The notes under the pieces were generated by a model. That model was not told the DNA's origin and searched no databases. It saw only the letters and a list, made by a program, of their open reading frames with translations. The position numbers and the translations under genes are program-made. From Chrysophaeum taylorii (lineage: Eukaryota; Sar; Pelagophyceae; Pelagomonadales; Pelagomonadaceae): DNA of 64,000 nt. Positions 20,649 through 33,023 of the stretch are shown here, piece after piece; positions within the stretch are counted from its first letter, which is position 1; each line of letters opens with the position of its first letter. The DNA lies in assembly GCA_029834535.1 (NCBI GenBank), contig JAQMWT010000262.1, forward strand, positions 42,070 through 106,069, given 5' to 3'.

Positions 20649-21525
20649 TATTTCGGAATAGTGATTAACAGAGTCGCCCTTCTTCTTCTTCTTCTTCTTC
20701 CTTTTCTTCTTCTTCTTCTTCTCCGTGGTTTTATAGCCACGACAACAACATCCGTTCCTCTTTGCGTGATGATGTATAAACCACAGCCAGCGTGTTGTAT
20801 TTCTAAAAAAAACTCCGTTCTGCCGCCGCCCCCCGAGAAACTACAAGCTCGGCTCGAGGCAGTCAGCCCTCGCGTTACGTTAAAGCCGCACGCTTCGTAG
20901 GTACTGCGGCATTGACTTCATTGCCCTCCTGTGTCCCGCGCTCTTCACTGGCTGCGAAGGCTTTGTGGCGTGTCCGTCCGGGGTCGCGACTGCACCCGGG
21001 GTTGGCACCATACTCAAGCAGCAGCAGCAGCAGCAGCAGCAGCTAGGCAACCTGCGGAGACTGCGAGCCCTGCCAACCCAAATCCTACGTTTTCGATGCT
21101 TTCCAAACTTCCTTCGGCGAATAGAATAAAATAAAATAAAATAAAATAAAACCCACCCCCGCTTTTACTAAAAGTTTTACCAGTCGACCTTCAAAAAGTC
21201 TCAAGCTGCTCGCTCCACGCACCATGCTGGCGCTCTGGGATTAGGCTACGACCCCGTGCGTGTGTACGCATTGGGTGGCCTCTAGTTACAGTTAGCAAGT
21301 TCGCCCCTGGACTCCTTATGTGCTGCCAGGGCGTTATGAGGTGTGTGCGCACCTCTCTCTCCTCTCCTAAAGCGGCATACTTCACAGGCCGGGGATGAGA
21401 GCCGGCCGTCGTGGACGCGTGCCGCACGGATGGCGTCCCATAAAATTGGTAGGACCTCGGGACACATTTCATCATTACGGGGGTTTGTGAAAGCCGAGAC
21501 TTGGGGATTCTCTCTCTCGTCGACC
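20649..21525. other. Convergent intergenic rich in microsatellites
   Basis: Between the 3' ends of NMD3 and IDI-SQS. Holds a TTC run (about 20683-20722), a CAG run (about 21017-21043) and an AAAAT pentanucleotide repeat (about 21125-21151). Open frames here lack protein-like composition. No gene called. Confidence 0.6.
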
Positions 21526-23858
21526 TCAGCGACGCGCGACGGCGGCGACGACGGCGACAACGAGGGCGAGCCAAAAAAGGCGCGGGGTAATCGAAAGTCG
21601 GGCGTCCTCCTTTTTGGCGGCGTCGGCAGTGAGGTCGAGGACGCGGGCGCAGGTGGTTCGGAGCTTGGCCTTGGTGTCCGGCGTGGCGCGCGAGGCGTCG
21701 ATATTGGCGGCAATGGCCGACACGGAACGGTGGAACCACGCCAGCGTGGCTTGGTGGCCGCGCCGGGTGTCGAGGATGAGGCGCGCCGTCAATCCCTTCC
21801 GGATCTTGACGACGCCGGTGAAGAGACGCGGGTCGTCGAAGAGCGCGGCTAGCGTGCAGATAGCCATGACCTGCAGGCACAGGAGTCAGTCAGCGCGATA
21901 TCTTATCAGAGCGACTTCACCTGGGGAATGGAGCAGAAGCGATAGATCTGGGGCGTGCGGCAACGACGGAGGTATTCGAGAGAATCCGGGACGAGGTCGA
22001 GGGCGTCGGCGACGAGGTCGTCGAGACAGGCGAGGGAGCGCGAGGAGGCGCCCTTGGCGAGGCACGAGTCGACGAGGGCGGGTTTGAAGATTCGCTCGCT
22101 CTCGCCGCCGCCGCGGGCGGTGGGCCGCGAGAACTCGCCGAGGTCGTCCGAGTTGGCATACTTTGTCCAGATCGAGCGCGGCCAGAAGGCGCGGCCGTCG
22201 ACGTAGTCCTCGAGGTAGTCGCGGATAATGTTCGTTTTCTGCAAGAAGAGTCCCATAGAGTTGGCGAGGCCGAGCCGGTTGTCGTTCTCGCAAAACGGCC
22301 AATCGAGTTCGCCCGAAGCTTCGAGGGTGTCGGCCTCGAAGCCTCGCGCGACGAAGATGCGCGTGAGGCCCTCGCCGACAAGGCCGGCGACCGCGTGGCA
22401 GTACGAATTGTACTCGGCGACGTCCTTGGTGCCCTGCGCGAGCTCGGCGGTCGCGGTGTCTGCCATGCCGGCGCCCATGTCGCGCGCAATGTCCGAGATG
22501 ACGACGCGCGAGGACTCGGGGAGCGTCCGGAAGACGCGGACGACCGCCCCAAACTTCTGGAGCAGCTTGCGCTCGTCGCCCTCGCCGATGCCGTCCACAG
22601 CACAGTCGGGGTCTCGGAGCTCGACCTCGAAGAACTCTCGGAGCCTCTTCTCCTTGGCGCGCGGGTTATCCTTCGAGTACTCCATGTCGTCCTCGATGGT
22701 GTCGAGCGCTCGGAGGACGAGGTAGAACACGCAGATATCCAGGCACACGCCAGCGGGGAGCTGCCGGATGACGGCCGCGAAGGACCTCGAGACCTTGCCG
22801 AGCATCTCGTCGCAGAACGCGACGTCGGGATCGGTCGACGCGAGGTTCGTCTCGAAGCCTACCGCCTTGAGCCACAGGGCGGCGACCACCTCGCGCGGCC
22901 TCAAAACCAGGTCCAGGAGCGACGACGACGGATGCGTCGCAACTTTGCCGTAGCCGCCTTGCTTCTTCCCCGCGTCGGCGGCGGCGGCGCCGGCGTCGCC
23001 CGATATCGCTCTCGTCGTCGTCGCGACGTCGGCGAGGAGTTGCTCGCGGTACGCGGCACCCGGCTCGCCGCCGTTCTCCGCGAGGGCGTCGAGAAAGGGC
23101 ATCGCCCCGCCCGAGCCGACGGGACCCTCCGTGTGGCAGTCGAAGCGGTGGATGCTCGCGTCGAACCACTCGCCCGCGCACAACGCGTCGACGTCCGACC
23201 ACCATTTCTTAAGAAACCGGTGGGCGATTATCTTGAACCACGGCGACCACTTTAGGCCCGGCTCCTCGAACTTTGCGAACAACTGATCGCACGTCACCCA
23301 CTCGTACGCCCGGACCTCGTCGGGGTGCGGCTCGATCGCCAGCGGCTCCGTCGCCTTACAAACGAGCACGTAGTCGATCTCGTGCTCGCCCCACGGCGCT
23401 TCGGGCCCGTGTGTTCCCACGTCGCACGCCCAGTAGTGCACGCGCGTCACGAACGTAAACTGCGAGGCCTCGAGCGTCTTGATACCGAGCTCGTGGTCCA
23501 GCTTTCGCACGGCCGCGTTTTTTACGCCCTTTGGGTCGCCGCTCGCGACCGCCCCCGCGTCGTCGACCTCTGACTTGGCCATACCGTACAAAGGGTGAGA
23601 GCAGCACGTGTTCGTCCAGACGTCCGCGAAAGTGATCTTCGACGACGCGCGCTGCTGGAGCAGCAGCCGCCCGGCGCCGTCGAAGAGCAACACGCTGAAC
23701 GCACGATGCAACAACCCCTTGGGTTGCCCCACGACAAACTTATGAGCGTTGTACTTGTTCTCGTGACCAATCACCTCGTCCTTGAAGTTCACGAGCAACA
23801 CCTCGTCCTTCAGCATCAAGTCGTCCTGGCTCGCGCCCTCCGCCGACCACGTCGCCAT
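21526..23858 (-). CDS. IDI-SQS: Isopentenyl-diphosphate isomerase / squalene synthase fusion
   Basis: One chain of about 760 residues joining two sterol-pathway enzymes. The N-terminal part is a type 1 IPP isomerase of the Nudix fold: WTNTCCSHPLYG with the catalytic Cys, the Nudix-box-like AAVRKLDHELGI, and WGEHEIDYVL. The C-terminal part is squalene synthase, condensing two farnesyl diphosphates with NADPH: ALDTIEDDMEYSKDN (first Asp-rich motif), then NIIRDYLEDYVDGRAFWP (second). Exon 1 is 23858-21921, a 50-nt GT-AG intron follows, and exon 2 (21870-21526) begins VMAICTLAALFDDPRLFTGVVKIRKG, the conserved SQS C-terminal region, ending in a hydrophobic ER anchor (FWLALVVAVVAAVA). Such fusions have been reported from diatoms and related algae, so this supports the lineage guess. 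Confidence 0.95.
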
Positions 23859-24185
23859 AATAAATAATTGTGCGAAAAACGCTAGATACTACTCCCACAC
23901 ACCTTTCGTGTTATTACTTACTTACCCTAGTAAGAACAATGTGTGGATGGAATGGAATGGAATGGATGGATGGTGGTGGTGGTTCCGGTGGTGGTGGTTC
24001 GCAGCAGTGCGGGGCAGGAAAGGAAAATTCTTGGGAAGTGAACAAGTAGTGACTAGCCGTACGTCATAATCTGGGAAAGATCTGGGTGAAAGAGGCAATT
24101 ATTTAGGGGCATCGATCGATCGCCGTGGCCGTCGTGTCCACTCGAAAGAAAGTGTCCTGCCGTCGGAAAAAAAGGATTCGAGAAA
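23859..24185. promoter_or_regulatory. Divergent promoter region, IDI-SQS and NEDD1
   Basis: 327 bases between divergent starts, with a GGAAT/GGAT and GGT-rich simple repeat near 23945-24000. Inferred shared upstream region. Confidence 0.4.
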
Positions 24186-26177
24186 ATGCTCGCCAGCTGT
24201 GGCGCTCGTCGGAGCGGGTCAGGGAACGTGGTGAAGACGTGGCGGGTGAACGCCGGGCAGATCTCCTCGTATGGCGAGGTGTCGGTGTCCGAGAGCGCCG
24301 TGCGGTGCGTTCGCGTCGGGTCGAACGGCGATGCCATCACGTGCTGCGGCGACGCCGGGCAGGTCGCGATGGTGTCGGTTTCGGACAACGGAGATCACGA
24401 CGTGTCGTCGAAGCTCGTCGACGAGGAAACGAAAGGTCCGTTGCTGAGCTGCGACATCGACAGCACGGGGAGGCTCGCGTGCGGGTGCGGGGACGCGCGG
24501 CAAGTGCTCGTGTGGGACGTCCGGCGGCGGAAGATCGTGCGGCGGCTCGAGCACGAGATGATGCTGACGAGCGTGCGGTTCGAGGCGACCGGCGCGTGCG
24601 TCGCCTCGGGCGACATCAACGGCGGCATCGAGTTGTACTCGGTCAAGACGAAACGTCGCCTCGCGGCGCTCAAGGGCGTCTACGCCTCGGAAGTCTCGAT
24701 AATGGACTTCTCGCCGACGCGCCCGCACGTCCTCTGCGCGCTCCACACGGACGGCGTCGTCGGGGTCTGGGACGCGGCCCGGGCGACGGCGACGACGCGC
24801 CTCCGCTCGCAAACCGACAAGGCCCTCGCCGCCGCCGGTCTCGCCTTTTCCCCCATCAACCAAAAGTTCCTCGCCACGGGCCGCGCCGATGGCAACCTCA
24901 CCTTCTGGGACATCGATGCGGCTCGCTCCGTCAAGACCATCGACTGCGGCTCGCCGACCACGGCCGTCGCCTTCCTCACCGAGCGGATCGTCGTCGTCGG
25001 CCTCCGCTCGGGCGACCTCACCACCTACGACCTCCGCAACACCTCCAACCCCATGAACATCAACGCGGCCCACGTCGGCGCCGTCGAGTCGATCCACTTC
25101 GTCGACGTCGAGGTCTCCCGCCAGAGCGACTCCGACGAGGACGACTATCAGTTGGACGCGCGCCCGACCGACCAGCTCTTCGCCAATCGACCTACCGAGG
25201 GCATCTTCAGCCGCCCCAACTTCTCGGAGCGTCCCAAGTCCGAGCGCCGCCTGACCGACTCGGAGCGTTCGGGCCGACCATCGAGCGAGCCCGTCCGCAA
25301 ACAGACCGAAAAAAAGCAGTCGCCGCCGCCGCCGCCGCCGCCGCCTCCGGAGGACGACCGGGCGCGACCTCCTCGCGGTAATCGCGCGCCGCCGGAGGCC
25401 GACCTCGTTCCCATGGCCAAGCCGCGAGCCGCGGACCAACGACAAGACAAAACCCAGCAGCGAGAACAGCAACGCCATCAGCGCCTCAAGGAAACGCAAC
25501 AGCGCCATCGCCAACATCATCAACACCAAGACGAAGAGAAACGCCGCGAACCGCCGCAGTACCAAGAGCCCCCGCAGTACCAGTCTCAAGAGCCGCCGCA
25601 GTACCACGAGCCCCCGCAGTATCACTCTCAGGAGCCTCCGCAGGGTTATCACGACCCTCCGCAGGGTTATCAGGACCCTCCGCAGTATCACGCTCGCGAG
25701 GCCGCGCCGACGTCGCCCTCCCTCGGTACCGTGCTCGAGGAAAATAAGGAACTCAAAAAAGGCGCCCCGTCGGCTGCACGGCCGCAGGAACAGCAGCAAA
25801 CCAAGACGAGACAGCCGCCGCCGCGGTCGCGCCACCCGAATTCGAGAGGAACATCGGATGAGCAAGAGCAGCAAGAACACGAGTACGTGCCCAGGGAACC
25901 GACGCGAGCGCCGAGCGTCGCTTCGACCGGCGATGATGCCGCCACCATTCGCGAGACTGTCGCCACCGCCACCGAAGACATCTGCGCTGAAATACAGAAT
26001 CTTCACCTCGACGTGATTCGCCAGTTCCAGATTCAGCACAATGACATCGCCTCTATCGTTGAAAAATTTGCCTCCAATTTTACTGATATTGTTGAAGAGA
26101 ACGACCGCCTCCGATCTGAGAACCGCCGTCTGCGAGATACCATCACCGATCTCGGTGGCGTCCCTCCCGACAACTAG
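24186..26177 (+). CDS. NEDD1: NEDD1-like gamma-tubulin recruiting WD40 protein
   Basis: About 663 residues. Residues 1-320 form a WD40 propeller (for example LSCDIDSTGRLACGCGDARQVLVWDVRRRK, FLATGRADGNLTFWDID). The middle is low complexity: a proline run, then Gln/Arg/His-rich sequence and tandem EPPQYQ/EPPQYH/DPPQGYQ repeats (25545-25695). The last 60 residues (DICAEIQNLHLDVIRQFQIQ through VEENDRLRSENRRLRDTI) match the NEDD1 C-terminal helix that binds the gamma-tubulin ring complex. Expected role: bringing gamma-tubulin to centrosomes or basal bodies and spindles. No introns needed. Confidence 0.85.
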   Translation: MLASCGARRSGSGNVVKTWRVNAGQISSYGEVSVSESAVRCVRVGSNGDAITCCGDAGQVAMVSVSDNGDHDVSSKLVDEETKGPLLSCDIDSTGRLACGCGDARQVLVWDVRRRKIVRRLEHEMMLTSVRFEATGACVASGDINGGIELYSVKTKRRLAALKGVYASEVSIMDFSPTRPHVLCALHTDGVVGVWDAARATATTRLRSQTDKALAAAGLAFSPINQKFLATGRADGNLTFWDIDAARSVKTIDCGSPTTAVAFLTERIVVVGLRSGDLTTYDLRNTSNPMNINAAHVGAVESIHFVDVEVSRQSDSDEDDYQLDARPTDQLFANRPTEGIFSRPNFSERPKSERRLTDSERSGRPSSEPVRKQTEKKQSPPPPPPPPPEDDRARPPRGNRAPPEADLVPMAKPRAADQRQDKTQQREQQRHQRLKETQQRHRQHHQHQDEEKRREPPQYQEPPQYQSQEPPQYHEPPQYHSQEPPQGYHDPPQGYQDPPQYHAREAAPTSPSLGTVLEENKELKKGAPSAARPQEQQQTKTRQPPPRSRHPNSRGTSDEQEQQEHEYVPREPTRAPSVASTGDDAATIRETVATATEDICAEIQNLHLDVIRQFQIQHNDIASIVEKFASNFTDIVEENDRLRSENRRLRDTITDLGGVPPDN

Positions 26178-26567
26178 GATTCAAGATGTCTCTCGTCGCT
26201 TTACTACGAACGTCTCCCTTCGCGCGACCGCTATATTACCTTTCTACGTTTATTTCTCGCTCTCTTCTTTCGACTTGCATCACTGTTGGCCATTTCCCCT
26301 TTTCATTTCTTTCGGCGGCGGCGGCGGCTTTCCTCTCACAAAAAACACGCGCCAAAGCTGTACTGCGTCAAGGCAGGCAGGCAGGCAGGCAGGCAGGACC
26401 ACGGCGAAACGTCTGGTTTGCGGCTATCTATCTTTCTTTCATTCTTTCTTTCTTTCTTACAAGTGTTTAATCGTCGTGACGACGACGACGACGACGACGA
26501 CAACGCCTATATCATAAATTTGAAGCCGCGGTTTGTTGGTGAGGTCGAGAAGGTGGTGGTGGTGGTG
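26178..26567. other. Convergent intergenic with AGGC and GAC repeats
   Basis: Between NEDD1 and the ADH gene 3' ends. Contains an AGGC repeat (about 26371-26397), TTTC runs near 26430-26458 and GAC repeats (about 26478-26500). No gene seen. Confidence 0.55.
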
Positions 26568-28222
<1,655 letters not shown>

Positions 28223-29098
28223 GTGATGAAGCAGCTCGCGCGGTGGCGGCAGTTCGGGGGGTGGTGGACACGGTACGCGCACGACGCGAGGAGTACCAAG
28301 TGCGAGATGACGTTCTCGGTGTTCGTGCCCGACGGTGCGACCGCGGCGCCGACGCTGTACTACCTAAGTGGGCTCACCTGCACGGACGAGAACTTCGTTC
28401 ACAAGGCGGGTGCGGCGCGGCAGGCGTCGTCGCGCGGCGTCGCGCTCGTCGTGCCCGACACGAGTCCGCGGGGGAACGGTCTCGCGGGGGAAGACGACGC
28501 GTACGACTTTGGCACCGGGGCAGGGTTTTACGTAGACGCGCTCCAGGAGCCGTGGGCGTCGGCGGGGTACAAGATGGAGTCGTACGTCGCGACGGAGCTG
28601 CGCGATCTCGTCGACGGCCTCGAGGGCGTCGACGCCGACAACGCGGGCCTCACCGGCCACTCGATGGGCGGTCATGGCGCGCTCACGCTCGCATTCAAGT
28701 ACCCCGACCGTTACGCGAGCGTCTCCGCGCTCGCGCCCATCTGCAATCCCACGAGATGTCCGTGGGGCGTCAAGGCCTTTGAGGGCTACCTCGGCTCGGT
28801 CGACGCCGGCGAGGATCACGACGCCTGCAAGCTCGTTGCCAAGCACGAGACTGGCCGCTTTGACTCGATCCTCGTCGACCAGGGCGCCGAAGACCAGTTC
28901 CTCGTTGGCGACATCGACCAACTCCGACCCGAGAGCTTCCGCGCTGCCTGCGACAAAGCCGGCCAGAATCTCAACCTCCGCTACCACCCCGGCTTCGACC
29001 ACTCCTACTTCTTCATCTCCACCTTCATCGATGACCACGTCGACTTCGCCGCCGACCGTCTCCTCAACAACAACAACAAGAAGCACGCTGCGTCCTGA
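28223..29098 (+). CDS. FGH: S-formylglutathione hydrolase
   Basis: Alpha/beta hydrolase that splits S-formylglutathione into formate and glutathione, the step after class III ADH. About 291 residues, usual length. Family hallmarks in order: TKCEMTFSVFVPD, LYYLSGLTCTDENF, VVPDTSPRG, the nucleophile elbow GHSMGGHGAL, a DQGAEDQFL segment with the likely acid residue, and PGFDHSYFFISTFIDDH with the catalytic His. No intron needed. It lies head-to-head with its pathway partner. Confidence 0.96.
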   Translation: MMKQLARWRQFGGWWTRYAHDARSTKCEMTFSVFVPDGATAAPTLYYLSGLTCTDENFVHKAGAARQASSRGVALVVPDTSPRGNGLAGEDDAYDFGTGAGFYVDALQEPWASAGYKMESYVATELRDLVDGLEGVDADNAGLTGHSMGGHGALTLAFKYPDRYASVSALAPICNPTRCPWGVKAFEGYLGSVDAGEDHDACKLVAKHETGRFDSILVDQGAEDQFLVGDIDQLRPESFRAACDKAGQNLNLRYHPGFDHSYFFISTFIDDHVDFAADRLLNNNNKKHAAS

Positions 29099-29472
29099 AT
29101 AAAATTTTTTTCACGTTCTGCGCGATTCGTTTTTTTTTTTGCCTCCCCCCCTCCTCCGCCGCGTCCCCTCCCGACCCTCTCCTCCAATCCGTTCCCAGCC
29201 TCTCCCTTTCCTGGGGTCGAGCCCGATCTGCCTTTGTACATACACGTATTATATGGGCCTGCATCGATCGTCTTACAGTATCATCATCCTTCTTCTACTC
29301 GGGTAGCAGCAGGGCGGTCACAAGTACATGGGTGTATGTTTTGGTTGGGCGGGCTCAGAGTTTCTTGTGGGAGAACCGGTCGATCGACGGACCTATTCGT
29401 CGTGATTTTGGGGGCGTGCTCCCCGGTCGGCGACGGCACAAATTCCTTCACGAAAGAAAAAAAGACTGTTGA
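29099..29472. other. Convergent intergenic
   Basis: 3' flanks of FGH and the RING gene. AT-rich and pyrimidine-rich; no gene or RNA recognised. Confidence 0.5.
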
Positions 29473-30279
29473 TCAACTTGGAAGCACGTTCCGAGCGTGA
29501 GAAAGGAGGCCAGCGACGGCGGAGGCGGCGAGTCCAAAGGCAACGGTGATGAGGGCGTAGCTCATGCCGGGGGCAAAGTAAGAGAGCAACGACGTCGGCG
29601 TCTTCTGGAGACGCGTCTCGGCGTCGAGAAGCGGGCGTCCCGCCGAAGGCAAGTTATCAACGAATATGTCGAAGGCGGGGACGGGCGTCGCCACGAGACA
29701 GTCGGAACAGGTGAGCTCCTTATCGTCGAACATCTCGCGCAGACAATCGATGCAGGCAATCGCGTCGCAGCACGCGAGACGACGAAGCGAAACGTCCGAA
29801 GCGTAGCACACGGGACAGTCCTTGCTCGTTTCCTTCTGCGCGCTGAGTCTCGCGACCGCGCGCTCTGCCTGGCGGCGCTTCGCTATTTCTGCCTCGAGCT
29901 CCCGCTCGGCCCGCAACCGGAGGGCGACCTCGACCTCGAGCTTGCACTCGAGCGCTCCGACTTCGTCGTAGTGCGCTTCGAGCTTCGCCTGAAGCCCTCG
30001 CACGTGGTTCTCGGCTGCAACCAGGAGCACCGCGGGCACGAGCGTCTCGGAGAGCTGCCTGGACTTTCCGCGCGGCGCGGGCCTGCCCCCGTCCTCGAAC
30101 CTCACGGCCCTCGGCGCGTCCTCGTCGTTCTCGCGCATCTCGATAGTCTCTTCGAGCTCCAGCACGCGGGCTTCGGCCTTGGCCCGCGCCGCCCTCTCGC
30201 GCTCGAGCTCCACCACGCTTTTCGCCCGCTTGTGCGAGGGCGACCGCACGGGCGACTGCAGCACCACAATCATCAACAA
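29473..30279 (-). CDS. RING-type E3 ligase candidate with coiled coil and C-terminal membrane segment
   Basis: About 268 residues. The N-terminal half is a charged coiled coil (VELERERAARAKAEARVLELEE; later ERELEAEIAKRRQAERAVARL). A small RING-like zinc domain follows: CPVCYASDV, CCDAIACIDCLREMF, then CSDCL. Near the C-terminus is one hydrophobic segment (MSYALITVAFGLAASAVAGLL), suggesting membrane tethering. Probably a membrane-linked ubiquitin ligase; substrate unknown. Start 30279 leaves only 56 bases to the divergent permease start; the true start may lie in a missed 5' exon. Confidence 0.7.
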   Translation of the reverse strand: MLMIVVLQSPVRSPSHKRAKSVVELERERAARAKAEARVLELEETIEMRENDEDAPRAVRFEDGGRPAPRGKSRQLSETLVPAVLLVAAENHVRGLQAKLEAHYDEVGALECKLEVEVALRLRAERELEAEIAKRRQAERAVARLSAQKETSKDCPVCYASDVSLRRLACCDAIACIDCLREMFDDKELTCSDCLVATPVPAFDIFVDNLPSAGRPLLDAETRLQKTPTSLLSYFAPGMSYALITVAFGLAASAVAGLLSHARNVLPS

Positions 30280-30335
30280 GAAAGAAATTCCAACTGTGGC
30301 CGCGGCCTGATGATGAAACGGAAAAATAAAAGTAC
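30280..30335. promoter_or_regulatory. Very short divergent intergenic, RING gene and permease
   Basis: Only 56 bases between proposed start codons, so both promoters must overlap transcribed sequence, or one start is wrong. Confidence 0.3.
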
Positions 30336-31705
30336 GTGCATATGGTGTTCGTCGCCGGCGAGGATGGGACGCAGCATCACCGGTTTACGTCTTTGTTCGA
30401 CTTGTGGATCACGGGCGTCGGAGCCGTCATCGCCGGCGACTTCTTCGGGTGGACCCTCGTTGTCGAATCCGGGCTCGGGATGGGGTTCGTCCTGGTCGGG
30501 AGCGTCGGGGTGCTCTACGCCGGTCTCGCGATGAGTATCGCCGAACTTGCCGTCGTTCCAAACGCGAAGGGCGTGGCCGCTCACCAGTTCGTGGTGCCTT
30601 ATCTCGGCCAAACGGCCGGCGTCGTTTGCGCGATCGGCGAGACCCTCAAGTGCGTGTGCTCGACGGCAGCCGCGGTCGCGAGCATCGCCGCGTACCTCGC
30701 GGAGTCGCTCGCGCTGCCCGAGTGGACGCAGGAGGTCATCTGGGCTTTCGTCGTGGTCGGCATTGGGGTCGTCGCCGCGCGCGGCGAAGTATCCCACGGC
30801 TTCCAGGTGACGGCGACCGCGCTCTCGCTGTTGATATTAGGCATCTTCTACGCGAGCGCTGCCGCGACGGGATCCTTGGGAGCGCCGAAACTCAACACGT
30901 TTTCCCACCACAAGGTCACGGAGGCTGTTCCGTTTGCGCTCTGGTTCTACGTGGGGGTCGAGGGCCTCCCGCTCGCCGCCCCCGAGACGTCGGCGCCGAC
31001 CGCGCTGCTCCCGCGAGCCATCGTCGGCGTCGTCGTTACGGTCGGCCTCGCTGCCGTCCTGACGCTCCTCGCCTCTTCGAGCCTCGCGAACCAGCAGACC
31101 CTCCTCCGCGTTAACTCCCACCCCCTCCTCGCGACCTTCCGCAAAGCCTGGGGCGAGCACAACCCCGCGACCGCGACGATGGCCTTCCTCGTCGTCGCAG
31201 GCCTCGTCGCCAGTCTCAACGCCTTTCTGTTCTACACAAAGGAGCTGCTCAGTCAGCTCGCGGCCGATTTCTTTCCCAACGCCCGCGCGACGAGGCCTTT
31301 GACGACCGCCGCGGCCGCGATTCTCGCTGCCTTGTACCTCCTCGCGTTCGCGCTCGACAACGACGTCGCCGACGTGTCCGACGCCATCCTCTGGATCGCC
31401 ATCTGCGGCGCGACGGTGGCCTACGCGGCCCAGCTCGTTGCCTTTTTGGCGATGCGTCACCAACACCGCTACCTGGATATGTTTCACTGGCGTTCGCCCT
31501 TCGGCGCGACGGGAGCCGTCGTCGCCGTCCTCCTCGACCTCGTCGTCTTTCTGTGCCTCGTCCTCTCGGCCGTGGAAAGGCCCAAATATCAGCCGGGGGC
31601 CATCGCCTCGCTCCTTTTCTTCGCCATAGGCCTCGCGCTTTTCGCCCGCCGATCCCAGGCTCCGTCGAGTTCTTCTTCTCTCGTCGGCCCGCTTCTGCAG
31701 CACCA

Positions 31706-31736
<31 letters not shown>

Positions 31737-31892
31737 TCGTCTCCCCTTTTCCCTTTCAATTGGAGGAGGAGGACAAGTACTAATTCTCCGACTTGGAAAG
31801 GTCCGGCTGTGGACCGCCCGGCGAGAGCAAGTTCGGCGGACAGTGCCCACACAAAAAATGCACCGGACAACACCGTCGCGTCCGCCCCCTAG
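30336..31892 (+). CDS. APC-family permease, ethanolamine-permease-like
   Basis: About 518 residues with roughly 12 hydrophobic segments, typical of amino acid/polyamine/organocation transporters. TM1 region: LWITGVGAVIAGDFFGWTL, matching the G-GxxxxG substrate-binding helix break of the family. The overall pattern (MSIAELAVVPNAKGVAAHQFVVPYLG; ALWFYVGVEGLPLAAPET) resembles ethanolamine permeases rather than classic amino acid carriers. The C-terminus is low complexity (Ser and a poly-Thr run encoded by an ACG repeat near 31707-31735). Likely a plasma-membrane uptake carrier; the substrate is inferred from family resemblance. Confidence 0.8.
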
Positions 31893-32152
31893 GTGTTTTG
31901 TTTATATTAAGAGATTTAATTAGGCGACGATGGACTCCTTCCTTCCTTCCTTCCTTCCTTCCTCAGAGAAGAAGGAGAAGAAGAAGAAAAAGAAGAAGAA
32001 GAAGGGTGGCTGGCTCGCGGCAGGGGCGACGCTTTTATTCTTCTTCTTCTTCTTCTCGTTCGCAGGACGCAAAGAAGGAAGGAAGCTGAAGGAGAGAGAG
32101 AAATGACGCGGCGCACGAATAAAATAAACTCGAGAACAAGCGGGGGTCCTTG

Positions 32153-33023
32153 CTAGGCGAGGGCGAGGGCGGTGATGGGAATCGCGACAGAGGCGGTGAC
32201 GAGCGTGCCGACGGCGACGCCCCATTTTACTTGATTCATCAGATGCCAGCCTGCGAGGTGGTGTGATCAGGAGAACAGTCGTGCGGATCCGCTCACGTTT
32301 GAGCTTGCGGGCCTGCTTCTTGAAGGCAAGGGTGGCCTTGGAGAGGTCGTCAGACTTCTGCTCGAGGTCCTCGAGCTTCTCGCCTCGGTCGAGAATCATC
32401 TCGACGTTGTGCTCCATGATACTCCGGACCTCCTCGACTTGGTTGTGGATCTTGTCGATCGTGGTACGAGAGTTTGCCGTCGCGATTTCGCGTTCGAGGA
32501 GCTCGCGGAGCGCGGAAGAGCCGTCGGGCGCGAGCCGTCGCGAGGTGCCCCCCGTCGCGCGCGAGAGCTCCTGGTCTACGACGGGACCGAGCATGAGGGC
32601 GAGGCGTTCGGCGAGGCACTGGGCCTTGGCGAGGGGATAGGCCGTCCCGAAGGCGACGATGTACGACGTCGTGCCCTCGAGGTCGCACACCGGTAGAGAG
32701 ATGCATCGCAAGCCCCCGAAGGCCCCCGTATCCGAGATGTCGTCCCATCCCGGGGGGTCGCGCCGCGCCGCAATCTTCCGCCCCAGCGCGGCGAACCGCT
32801 CCGAGAGGACGGGGGCGTTGGGGTCATCGTCCTCGGCGTCCCGCGCCCAGACGAGCAGTCGACACTCGCGGGCGATTCCAACGAACCCGACGCGGCACGG
32901 ACCCTTTTTACCCGCGCTCCCGGATATCCCCAACTCCCCGCTCCGTCGCCTCATGCGTTCGTACACCTTCTTCGCCTCATCAGCGTAGCTCGTCTTCGGT
33001 TCCTCAGAGGAGGAGGCGGCCAT
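32153..33023 (-). CDS. Longin-type R-SNARE (VAMP/Sec22-like)
   Basis: Membrane-fusion SNARE. Exon 1 is 33023-32297; a 46-nt GT-AG intron (32296-32251) joins it to a final exon 32250-32153. The N-terminal about 170 residues have a longin-like pattern (CRVGFVGIARECRLLVWAR; SYIVAFGTAYPLAKAQCLAERL). Then comes the SNARE helix (TIDKIHNQVEEVRSIMEHNV, then MILDRGEKLEDLEQKSDDLS) with the central zero-layer Arg in LDRGEKL. The last exon adds WHLMNQVKWGVAVGTLVTAS and ends in a hydrophobic anchor, exactly what a tail-anchored SNARE needs; without the splice the protein would have a non-membrane tail. About 275 residues. The exact subfamily is not decided. Start ATG 33023 is chosen over 33104. Confidence 0.85.

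Noticed and set aside
21191-21880. 229-residue minus frame overlapping the end of IDI-SQS
   Set aside because: Different frame from the conserved SQS C-terminal exon and rich in Arg/His/Pro; shadow.
24219-26039. 606-residue minus-strand frame opposite NEDD1
   Set aside because: Mirror of the WD40 gene with Leu/Arg/His-biased composition; no motif.
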